Source: Clavelina lepadiformis (taxonomy: Eukaryota; Chordata; Ascidiacea; Aplousobranchia; Clavelinidae). From it: 64,000 nucleotides of DNA. The notes beneath the pieces are model-generated. The model was not told the origin of the DNA. It did no database searches and saw only the letters and a list, made by a program, of their open reading frames with translations. This document shows positions 54,205-64,000 of this stretch, in pieces; positions within the stretch are counted from its first letter, which is position 1; every line of letters begins with the position of its first letter. The stretch lies in assembly GCF_947623445.1 (NCBI RefSeq), contig NC_135248.1, forward strand, positions 372,001 through 436,000, in the 5' to 3' direction. A program made the translations under genes and the position numbers.

Positions 54205-55290
54205 AAGTTACAGTTGTTTGATATTTTTAGATTAGTAATTTTTCGTTGAAAAGGTAACTCACTTTACTCAACAATTATGCAGTCTGGGAAAACGACCCCG
54301 GCGCGGAGGTCAGAAGAGCCCATGGAGAAATCCTTACGGCCTTCCTAGTAATACAAAACTCTCAGCGCACGAGTGCGGTCAGGAATATGCTGGTAGACAA
54401 ATTAAAGCATGGCTACAGAACAAAGAAACATCGGTGGATTATTCGGGTAAGTCACCACATTCTTCTTTCATGTAGAAAAATATTAAAAAAAGGATTTTCT
54501 TAATGCAGGTGCGAGATCACAAAACGTCCGCCAAATATGGAGATGCCACCATCGTGATGCCCGGATGGCTTAAAGAAGGACTGGACAAGCTTGTCCAGTT
54601 CAACGGCGGAGCTTGTGAGATTGTTTTTCCTCATCAAGGAAAAGCTCTTACAAGTTCCGCCGCAGCTAAAGCACTTCAGCGGGTGTGGAAGTTGGCCGGA
54701 GGTCGCGGAAAATTTACAGCGACCTCAAACCGGAAGCATTCGGCGACACAAATAATTGATCTTTACTGCAATTAGACCTAGCAAGATAAATGACAAAATT
54801 TCGCTAATAATTACAGTACATTGTAATTATTGAAATTATTCTAAATTGACATTAAAGGATTTTATTTTTTTTGTCAATTAATTTGCACAAGGCTGTAAAA
54901 TATACTGCAGCAGCATTTTCCTAAAAGTCAACCAGTGACGTATTCAAAATTTCATATTAGGTGAGATCCAAGAAACCAGACAGCCGCCTTTTGGTGGCGA
55001 AACATATGGCCCATAGCTCTGCAACCCAAGAGAGTTATTACGCGAACGAGCTGCAGAACGCTGAAGCATAAAAATCATATGAAGTAATAAATTAAATAAG
55101 GGTAAGTCGTTCAAATCAACTAAAGTCAACTTAAAATTGGTTTAGAGAATTCTGTTGGATTCCTCGCAATAAGTATAAAGGTTATAACCCTTGTGTGTAT
55201 TACTGGTCTGACTCGCGAATACATTCTATTCTTGGCAACTTGTCGAAGACAGGCTTGTTGTGAACACACGCTTCCTCCAAGCAAATGGTT
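54205..55290 (+). pseudogene. Partial tandem copy of the Crypton-like recombinase exons
   Basis: About 1.1 kb closely matching 51575-52610, including introns. Three exons are recognisable (about 54285-54449, 54509-54751, 54961 onward) with high protein identity (GDATIVMPGWLKEGLDKLVQ is unchanged). The Arg of the terminal QERYY is Ser here (QESYY), and the frame stops right after QNAEA at a TAA where the first copy continues. Zinc-finger exons and the C-terminal exons are absent, so it cannot make a full protein alone. An intron insertion of roughly 90 bp (54810-54900) distinguishes it from the first copy. Confidence 0.8.
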
Positions 55291-57516
55291 GTTCACAATT
55301 TATTGCTGATATTGACTTCTGTATATGGCAGTGCTGTAATTGCTTTAAAAAACTGTATTTTTGTTATGAGTTTATTTGATTATAAGCTGATAATTAAATG
55401 GTAATACCAGTCTTGTTTATTTAAGATTGTTGATCATTGGGTTCTATGATTAAGTGTCATCATGCTGGTCTTCATAATTTGAAAACTCGACCTAAAACAG
55501 GTCAGTGATATGCTGGATATGACTGGATGGATTGAAACAAGAACATTCCAGCAAACACACAGTGGTGAGTTAAAACCAAAGTAATTTTTACTTTCATCTT
55601 TAGGTTGACATTGGTATAATATTTATGAACAAGGTATGTTTCATATCATGTTTTTATATCACAAAGCTTACAAGTCATGATTGTGACATAATTTGCACGA
55701 TGGAAAATGAATAGGAACCAGTTTAATTTAAATACATTTGTAGTTTTGTTGTCATTTGCATTTCTCATGTAAACAAAATGGTTTTAAATTTTTTAATATG
55801 TACCTTGTGCTCCTTCCTTTTAATTACGACCGGTCGATGTTTAAACCCGACAAATTTGCAGACAGCCATAATGTTATGGCGTTACCGATTTAATGCAATG
55901 TATATTCTGGCATCAAAAATAATAATTAAAGGCATTGACTCGATTTGAATCGAGTTACCACTTACGTCGACTTGACTTTGCTTGAGTCCTGGTACTGAAT
56001 GAATGGAGTCACCAGCCACGTTATACGAAAATGTTAAAAACGAATAGTTTTCAAAAAAATTTTCATTTTCAGAAAGCATTAACATTAACAAACTAACTGC
56101 TTTGATATTTTAATGCAATGTATGATATATCATGACGACATAAATGTTTTTGAAATTAAAAGCATTGACGTGACTTAACTCAAGTCACAGTTTAAATTGA
56201 CTCAACTTGACTCTGTGAACTATGAGCAGAATTTTCTATAAGTTTCTTTATAGTTTATAGTTTAATTCTATAAGCAGAATACTATGAATTTTAAAATTAT
56301 GAGTAATATGTTGTTGTTAACTTGAAATTAAAACGACCAATCAAAATACTTTGATATTTCCGAGGTTGGTAAAATAGACTAACCATGCAAATGGGACTTG
56401 GTGTAGATTTTGACAGGTTTCATAAAAAGTGTTTGATGTAAAAGCAGCACTAAGCAGTGTAAAGATTTTGAACGTAACAACGGCCATGTTTAGTTGTTAT
56501 GCTGTTTGGACTAAATCCCAGCACCCTCAAATAAGTTATTCAAAATCATAAAATGTTGTTAAAAATCGGTTAGTAAGTAGATGTTTCAAAGTAGATTTTA
56601 GAGTGAATGAGAAAACGTTCATGTACATGATTGCATTCTATTGTTTATTTTTCACCATTAACTGTACGGAACGAAAGTTACCATGCTAACCGTTGTAATT
56701 ACAGCGCAATAAAACACATGCTCACGAACAATTAATGAGCAGAGCAGCAGATTTATTTGATTCACGAGCAGTTAACGAGCAGGAAAAAGTGCAAAGCCCA
56801 AGGGCTTAAAACATGCAAGATAGCAATAATGCAATTGTGCTATAAGATGGTAGGCTAGCGTGGCCACCAAACCCATAAAATAATTCCTAAGTTCAACGAA
56901 TTTAAGGCCAAAATAACACAAACAACGGAACAACTACGCTGTTGGAAGATGTAGAGCATACGTATCAAACTCCCGGCCCGCTTTACAATAAAACTTGGCC
57001 CGTGTAGTTATTTTATACATTGAACTATTTCGGGCCCGCGAGATCATTGTACAGTATAACTTACATTTTTCAAGCAAGAAACAAGATACACAATACAGCA
57101 GCTACAGAGCTTTAAATATTGCAAGGCCAGCACTGCAACCACTCAGCTACCCAGCCTACAAGATAAAATGCACCCGGATTTTAATTGAACTGCACCCCCC
57201 GGGCTTTCGCTAAACTGGCATGCTTTTGAGCCTGGCGATTGTTACATAACACATTGTTGTGTTATTACAGTATTAGACTGCATCCGAGTGTGGCATCTTG
57301 TTTAATGTCCAACTTTATTAAGTTATTAATTGGGCTCCAGAGCTATCCAACCTTAATAAATACTCTTCTCACTTAATAAATTTGTTTTCTTTTTGCAGTA
57401 TAGGAAATGTTTCTAATTTTTTTTTGTAAATTACACGAGATTTACAACCTATCTGACCCCATTCATTGCATCTGACACTTCATTTGAGATGCATATTTAA
57501 TCATCACCGACTTAAA
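55291..57516. other. AT-rich intergenic sequence with repeat fragments
   Basis: No gene is seen. Two related segments (about 55930-55995 and 56155-56225), each starting AAAGGCATTGACTCGA-like and with GACTTGACTC motifs, form an imperfect direct repeat. At about 56960-57060 a stretch with CTCCCGGCCCGC and TTGGCCCG resembles a degraded hAT fragment of the GGCCCG class. Confidence 0.45.
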
Positions 57517-59335
57517 GAAATATCCTCGATAGCAAAACTGAAAGAAATCTACAAATATAAAGTGTCATAAATGGTGCATGCCGTAAGCTCGAGCATACGT
57601 AGCGACAAGTTTCGACTCAACATTGGCAGCTTCGAGGAATACAACAACAAAGTGTAAGTGCGTGAGTTTATTGTGCGTCAACCTGATGACAGTGTAGGTA
57701 ACTGGGAATTGTGTGTTATATTCTGCAATTCTGCATATTAATATATAGTTTGTGATTGTGTGTAAAATGGTGTCATCACAGTACATAATACCTTTTCCAC
57801 ATTGATAAATTAAATACAGTTGTTGTCGAATCTGTAGCTTTTGATCAGATATACAGTATACTCGCTTAATTTGAATTCATTTAATTCAATAGCTTGAAAG
57901 TAATTGAGCTCAAAGGCCTCATCGATCTGTGTGATTTCTACCTGCTTGAATAATTCGTCATTTCTAAGCAATCTCAAATAGCTTTCAAAGTTAGGTAAAT
58001 TCTATGCATTTCTCTTAAATGGTGAAAGTACATTATGTGTTTTGTTTGTTTTACAATTAATGCTGATAAAAAGTTCTAGCCCAGGTATAAAAGAATATTG
58101 AAAGACGGTCAAAGATTTTGTGCCTATTAAGCTTGCTTTCCTGCACTCTACCACAGTGTATGGTGGGTTGCCCTTTCTCGAGTTCTTGGTTGGTTTAAAA
58201 TTTTGTCTTCACAACTTTCATCTGATCTACTTTAAATATTTTCACTTTAAACAAGAAACTTATCTGATCAACACTTAAGACTTGGTACAAGATAAGCACA
58301 TTAATAAATGTCATCGTTTATACCAAGAATGTAATTGCACCATTCTAAGCATAATCAATTTTGTTGTTGGCTCATGGCCAAGTTAAATTTCATCAGATTT
58401 TTTAACTTGATGAGCAAAGGGCAGAGTTCAAGGCCAAGAGCATGTTTAACCATCCATGTCCGTGCAGAAAAACGATGTGGATTCTTGATCCCAAATCGGA
58501 TTATCGTGACCTCGGCACAAGTGGAGATCACTTGAGATTGTGGAGAGTGGTAAGGCATCAATCACCTTGAAGAGTTTGGTTTCTTCGAGCTCTTGAACGA
58601 GTTGTGTCCCATACAGTCATCCACATTTGAACTTCTATCATCAGTTTATGTTCAGTGCAATAATTGGTCTTGTTAACATTCCTACATATATGGTTCATAA
58701 CTAAGTGGTTGCCTTAAACAGAACTGGATTTAGAATTTTTGAATCTGAAGTAGTTTAATGATTCATTCATTACACTGATGAACAATTATCCGGTTTCGTC
58801 TGTATATGTCCGCTGTGCACTATTGTAGTGTAGGATTGTTGTGCTGAAACAAGCTTGTTTTTAATCCAAATATGCAATTAGCTAAAGCTACTGGTAGTAT
58901 TATTTGCTGAACCAAAGAGGTAGTGTTGTTCTTTGTTGAAGGTTTACATCTTTCAAATCTACCTTCACCAAATGTTTTGTGCAGTTTATTTTTTAATGTC
59001 AAACAATTGAAATCATATCCATAGAAATATTAACAATTGATCAATTGTACGGCATAATAAACGGTTGTTATTCCATTGTCCTCCAGGTTTATGACATGGC
59101 GTCCAGTCGAGCTGTAAGAGGGAGGGACAGGTTTGTGTCTGTCTGAGCGGATGGATGGATGGATGGCATAAACGAAGATCATTGTTACGTTTATGTGAAG
59201 GAGCGACACAAGCCCACCAGTCATTGTCTCAGCGGCACGACATCATGGTTGTGGACGTTCAACAGAAGAGGGGCAAGACTGGTCTTTGTGGGGCGCTGTT
59301 CTCGATGCGTCGTAGCCGTGGTTGGCGGTGAGGGT
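57517..59335 (+). pseudogene. DCAF7: Decayed, intron-containing copy of DCAF7/WDR68
   Basis: DCAF7 is a small WD-repeat adaptor protein. Three degraded exon-like blocks match it in order. 57517-57653 reads LKEIYKYKVS-stop-MVHAV and then SDKFRLNIGSFEEYNNKV; the family has KRKEIYKY...WTVYAM and FRLALGSFVEEYNNKV. 58420-58549 joins in phase and reads MFNHP...TMWILDPKSDYRDL, GTSGDHLRLWRV and ends at a GTAAGG donor. 59087-59335 reads VYDMASSRAVRGRDRFVSV-stop-ADG, then LLRLC and IMVVDV. In-frame stops are TAA 57568-57570 and TGA 59144-59146, and the third WD region is missing between blocks. Retained splice sites mean it arose by DNA duplication, not retrotransposition. A further weak match may lie at 60110-60260. 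Confidence 0.72.
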
Positions 59336-59435
59336 GAAGCTTTGTTGTTGACAAGCTTCATGGTTATATTAACCATCATGATCATGTACTAGATATTCCT
59401 TTTAGGCTAAAACTATTTTCCATTAGCTTCTAAAG

Positions 59436-59630
59436 CAGGGATGTCCAACCTTTTATTATAGTGGGCCGCATTGTCACTTGAAATAATTCACTGGGCCGCA
59501 GAACCTATTAAATATCAAGAAAAATTGGTGCATAAAGTACATACTTTAGGAGTGAAAATGACTAGCGGGCCGCACAAAAATCTCAGGCGGGCCGCAATGT
59601 GGCCCGCGGGCCGCAGGTTGGACATCCCTG
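59436..59630. mobile_element. hAT-type MITE, 195 bp, inside the DCAF7 remnant region
   Basis: Exact inverted ends CAGGGATGTCCAACCT at the left and AGGTTGGACATCCCTG at the right, with a perfect 8-bp duplication TTCTAAAG at 59428-59435 and 59631-59638. Inside are repeated GGGCCGCA motifs, typical of this class. Non-coding. Confidence 0.93.
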
Positions 59631-59638
59631 TTCTAAAG

Positions 59639-61130
59639 AGTTAAGACAATGGGCTGTGTGACCTATTTAAGAGTTCGGTGAGGGTGAAACAGTCAGTTTT
59701 GTGTTTTAACGTTTTATTTAATAAAATCAAAAATACGTTTTCGGTCATAGAGATGAGCCGGAATGCCGTTCAAATCGGGCTTTTCAAGTTGGTGTTAATG
59801 CTACGGCATTTTTCCGTTCTTCGAACGTTGACAATTTATCAAGCTCTCGAATCCTTTTTGGCTTGCACCTCGTTGTATGTCTCTGTTGGGGGTTTCCCGC
59901 CCATCTTGACAGTTGCTTGGTGTTGCTTGCTATGGTTCCAGCTACAGCTTGGAGGGGACTGACTGTTTTCTTATAAGACCAATGACTTTTTAAGACTCTG
60001 ATACAGAAGTCATCAATTTCTTGGTTTTCGATTCTTGTTGAATTTCATCACACTGGTTATTTCAATAATTAAAATTATTTTTGCCCAACAGCGTGACAGT
60101 TTCTGCGAATTTCTTCTTGCCGTGCTCACACATTTGTATTTACTTCCCCCTTTCGGAACATCAAGGTGCAGTTATGTTGTGTGCCGGTGACATATTGGGT
60201 TGTGTACCGCACCAGTCGATGTTGTACAGTAACATCCGTCTCTGTCACATGTCGGCGTTGCAGCTTCTGTCATTTCGAAAGTTGAACAATGAAGTTTGAT
60301 GACTTTTACAGCAATTCCTATGAATCTCATCTCAAAGCGTGATTATTGCTGATGAGTAACTGTCTTAGAAATGACTTGCATATGGTCAGATAAATACGTA
60401 CCAATTTTTCAGCACATTTCGAGCACTACATCTTGAGTTGAATGATAACAAAACAAAGATGGATGTCTGTGTTGCAGAGATACGTTCCTTATACGGTCGT
60501 TTTAGGGCGCGACATGCTCAAACGGTAAATATTCAACTTTTGTAATGATCAATTTCAAATTCAATCATTTACATTTTACTAATAACGCGGTGGGGACGAA
60601 AAGATCAAGCCAGTTGTTGACAAGGATGCGCTAATGAAGGGGAAAAAATGACAGCTGACAAGGCTTAAAACATGTTCAAAAATAAAGGTAGCAAGTGCTT
60701 GTAATTGCTAGCACGGCCATTAAAACCCATAAAAGTTTAACCTACAAAAAAAGAATTTAAAAAAACGAAGCAGACGAACGGGTGATGCGTTCAAGCAAAA
60801 TGCTCAATATCAGTAGATGGGGAAAATACATCGTTTCGGTACATAGCTACATACACCATAAACACTCGCTTTTTCACGGCATGTTGGAACGTATTTAAGT
60901 TTTCTCTGAACAAATTATTTTCTGCGGCTTTACGCAGTCTAAAATCGGGCTGTGAGGGTTTGGAATATACAGCTACTAGATTTATGAGAAGAGGCAACGT
61001 TGTTAGTCAAAATAAGTTCAGATATATGCGAGATTATTAGACGTGTTTTATTTAAGCCGACGCCAACTACAAATTAGCAACCATAACGGCTTTTTAAATT
61101 TTATTCTAGCTCTACTAAACCAAGCAGGTT
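59639..61130. other. Intergenic sequence
   Basis: No gene that I can support. A weak resemblance to the last DCAF7 repeats (SHICI...SEHQGAVML) at 60110-60260 may be the tail of the pseudogene. Confidence 0.4.
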
Positions 61131-61189
61131 AGGTAGCCTTGGTAGGATCGCTTGGGTGGGTGAAAAATTGTAACCACAATTGGCGGCAT

Positions 61190-62820
61190 GAAAATTTGTA
61201 ACGCGTCTGCTGCCCTAGCTGGGTATCGAACCCGCTACACTCATGCCAGTAGGCAAAATTTATCAAACCTAGCTAAACGCAGGAAGCTATTTTGCCAAAA
61301 ATTTCAAATATATATCTTAACCATTAACCGACTGAACTAAAAAAAATCGTTATAATCGTCAGTGCTCACCACGAATCCCGGTTCCGGACGGACCCCCTGT
61401 CCTACCTCATACTCTGAGTTTGAGGCTATGGTCTTTCATGCTGGTCATTTCATACGCACTTCCATGCTGCTGCCCATACCCAGGCCGGGTATCGAACCTG
61501 AGACCTGCAGCACCGAATGCAGTGTCGAAGCACACGAGCTACGAAGTGGCACATACATACCATGTGGTGCAACGTATATAACCAACGATGATGCATCAGT
61601 TGTTAAATTTTGAAACGAAAAAGTTTCAGTCGCATAGCTGTACGGGGAGCTGAACCCAAGACCTTTTCCTCCGTTTTCTGTGATATATATCGCGAGCTAC
61701 AACGCGTCTTGGAAGTAACCATCTTTCATCAACTTACTTACCAACATTAGGTAAAAAAATTGGAAAAAATTAATTAAGTTGAAGTTTGCGAGGACTCGAA
61801 ACCTCATCCTTTGCACCGAAGTCAATGACAAAGTGCGCGATCATTTCCGTGACTGCTGCGTGCAATGATCATCTAAGCAACGTCTTCCACCTGCTATGAA
61901 TTGTCCTCTGTTCGTCAGGGTGTCAATTTAACCCACGATCGCTTCAACTCTGGACAATGATTGAACACAAGGATTATTCCACCCACAGATGTCGATTGGG
62001 TCATCCTGAGTTTTAGTTATCTTGAGTCGAATTCTCCAGAAATTGAATTGACCTGAAACCGTTCGTCAGAATCATGACTTTGAGATAAAAAGTTTAAATG
62101 ACACCGACATGATTTGAACACACAACCTTCTGATCTGGAGTCAGATGCGCTTCCGCTGCGCCACGGGGTCGTCGCTTAGTACAATGTTGTACCAGAATAA
62201 GATCATGACAATGAATGGTATACATGCAATAGTCACACCTGCGATGTAGTAAAGCTCGGAGGCAGAACTTATACGAGCAATCTTGCTAGATCCATTTCTT
62301 TGCTTTGCTCTGATTTTCTTTTCGGAAGAGACGATCCAAATAAAAATGCTCACTATTGTGCCACTCCATAAACCGAGCCTTCATCCTGGCAGGCACCGTA
62401 GTTTTAAGAACTGATAAGTGGCTTACGGCCGAACACCAGTTATCTACCTCTCCAAATTGTGTTTTATTCACTCATGACTCGGCTGTATGGCTGAAAATCG
62501 AACCTGGAACTTGCGGCGTCGAAGCAAACGAGCTACAAAGTGGTAAATGAGAAGAGCATGAATAGTATTGGGTTTATTACCGTAAATAACCACGCGTCAA
62601 ATGCCTGGGTAGGGAACCGAACATGGGAGCTATAGTACGAAGTTGATGTGTGAAACGCCAGAGCTATACAGCGGCATATTATGAAGGCATTAACTACAGT
62701 TTATTACAATCAGATGTAATTGTCTATAAAAAAGTCATCCTGGAAGGGAATCGAACCCGAAACCTACTGCTGCTAGGTTGTGATGCTTCTTCCACTACAT
62801 TGTGGTGCGGTTGGGAATTG
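61190..62820 (-). repeat. Cluster of tRNA-like (SINE-type) sequences, all minus strand
   Basis: At least eight B-box-like motifs read on the minus strand: GGGTTCGATACCC (about 61215), CAGGTTCGATACCCGG (61483), GGGTTCAGCTCCCC (61645), GGTTTCGAGTCCTC (61790), GTTCAAATC (62113, see tRNA entry), CAGGTTCGATTTTC (62493), GTTCGGTTCCC (62612) and GGGTTCGATTCCC (62743). Several are preceded at the right distance by A-box-like GTAGCTCGTxTGCTTCGAC. Copies at about 61478-61555 and 62490-62547 are clearly the same family. They look like tRNA-derived SINEs or decayed tRNA genes. Confidence 0.6.
62100..62170 (-). tRNA. tRNA-Trp(CCA)-like gene, possibly decayed
   Basis: The minus strand reads GACCCCGTGGCGCAGCGG at the 5' end, an anticodon arm TCTGA-CTCCAGA-TCAGA with anticodon CCA, and a T-loop TTCAAAT: all in order and very close to animal tRNA-Trp. 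The acceptor stem has one mismatch (GACCCCG with CGGTGTC) and the T stem relies on wobble pairs, so it may be a pseudogene or the founder of the surrounding tRNA-like repeats. Length 71 nt without CCA; no intron. Confidence 0.6.
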
Positions 62821-62829
62821 CTTTGTCAT

Positions 62830-64000
62830 GGTCTCGAGTGTTGTGACATGACTCATTGTTTTTAAGAAACCGCTTCCTAAGAAATACGTGACAAGGGCCT
62901 GTGTTTTACAATAAATTTCTCGTTCTTTAAACATTCGAAATTATAAACTTTATTGGTTTTGGAGTAAAACACACAAGTTAAACCATAACCCTGTGTACAA
63001 TAAAGACAATTAATACCCAGTACACAGAAATCAACACTGTATATGTAAGACTGGATACAATGAAACACAATAGGTGTAATAATACTAAAAAATAGGTGTA
63101 AATTGGAAATAATACGACCGAAGAATTTAAATGTAATTTTAATAAACTGCGCCATTTCCAAAACTTTGTAGACGGGGTTTGCATTGTTTAATAACAAACA
63201 TTTTGCTTTCATATTTCCAGGATTTAAAATCACCAAGCATCGTTTATATGTTTTGAACATGAATTGCGTTCCTTTACGTTTTCTTTTTTATCAGAACCTC
63301 GTGTAGAAAGTCGTTTTCGTATTAAACATGCGTTACTAGCCGTGCACGAATAATGGTAATATCTTGCTGACAACAAGGAGTAAGTTAAGAACACAAGATA
63401 AGACGAGGTGGTTTTCCAACATCAGTTGCCGAATTTTAGGAAACAAAACACGTCGATGAATGCTCTTCTTGTTTTCCTAAGCATTGGACTTGCGGACCTT
63501 GTGCATAAATGTCGTTGACCGCACAGCTATGTAAGGTCGACAACTGAACTTACACAGACGTGACGTGAACTAACAAACAAACCATGTAAAAAATTCACAA
63601 AAAAATAGCTAAAGTACACTCGTATGCAAAAACTTGTTGTTGTTCCGTCTTAGGTACAGGATGAAAAGACGTTTCCTTAACAGAAGAAATCCAAAATATC
63701 TTGAATTATAAAGCTAGCATAAGATTAAAGCTGATGCAGAAGTGCTATAACGCGTATGCGTATAAATATGAGATTCACTTCATCTCGAGGTGTTTGAAAG
63801 GTTTGAGACTTCAAAATCCCATTTTTACCGCAGTCCAAATTGTGGGCGGAATGGCCAAATTTCTAAACGAGGGTTTTAGACCTAATTTCTAAAATGCTTG
63901 TTAAAGCTGAACGCAACTGATGATGCCAAACAGTCAACTACTCTTTGTTTTCATAAGTAAGCCGCTCCACTGCGTCAAGGTTACAATCGTCGGAACGAAG
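62830..64000. other. AT-rich sequence, nothing recognised
   Basis: No gene, RNA or clear mobile element could be supported. Short open frames here show no recognisable motif. Confidence 0.45.

Noticed and set aside
59678..59962. Membrane-protein-like open frame
   Set aside because: Hydrophobic but with no splice context, no recognisable family and placed beside a MITE in a pseudogene region.

Overview
The window is animal nuclear DNA: AT-rich, with multi-exon genes that have short introns, canonical GT-AG splice sites and AATAAA-type poly(A) signals. The genes are chordate-like (a G-protein alpha-i subunit, ribosomal protein L23, metaxin-2, a DDX11/CHL1 helicase, dynein intermediate chain). 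Compact introns, very short 3' UTRs and a striking excess of the octamer TGACGTCA suggest a tunicate, probably an ascidian. That assignment is an inference.

Layout. 1-6.2 kb: 3' part of a G-alpha-i gene (+), with a duplicated, apparently mutually exclusive switch-I exon. 6.7-9.7 kb: transposon debris (two hAT MITEs with perfect 8-bp target duplications, a LINE fragment, a truncated piggyBac). 13.6-17.2 kb: RPL23 (+), tail to tail with MTX2 (-, 17.5-19.3 kb). 20.7-21.5 kb: half of a transposon-associated protein of unknown function. 22.6-26.9 kb: a 4.3-kb element with about 1.1-kb inverted arms built from repeats of GTCCATGGAC, enclosing exons for a Ulp1-like protease tail and a PHD finger; it appears to interrupt an old LINE. 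27.5-34.9 kb: complete DDX11-like helicase (+, 20 exons). 34.9-40.2 kb: a 17-exon gene (-) encoding two BTB domains, BACK and Kelch-type sequence. 40.6-45.3 kb: cytoplasmic dynein intermediate chain (-). 45.7-48.2 kb: hAT-type elements. 49.0-53.9 kb: an 18-exon Crypton-like gene (+, two C2H2 fingers plus a tyrosine-recombinase-like domain) with one frameshift, followed by a decayed partial tandem copy (54.2-55.1 kb). 57.5-59.3 kb: an intron-containing, stop-bearing remnant of DCAF7/WDR68. 61.1-62.8 kb: a same-strand cluster of tRNA-like sequences.

The cellular genes are unrelated housekeeping loci (signalling, translation, mitochondrial import, DNA repair, transport), not a pathway cluster. 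Exon coordinates for GNAI, RPL23, MTX2, DDX11, the BTB gene, most of DYNC1I and the Crypton-like gene were worked out by hand from splice motifs and reading-frame continuity, and intron phases agree throughout except where stated. Homology calls come from remembered family sequences; no database search was run.
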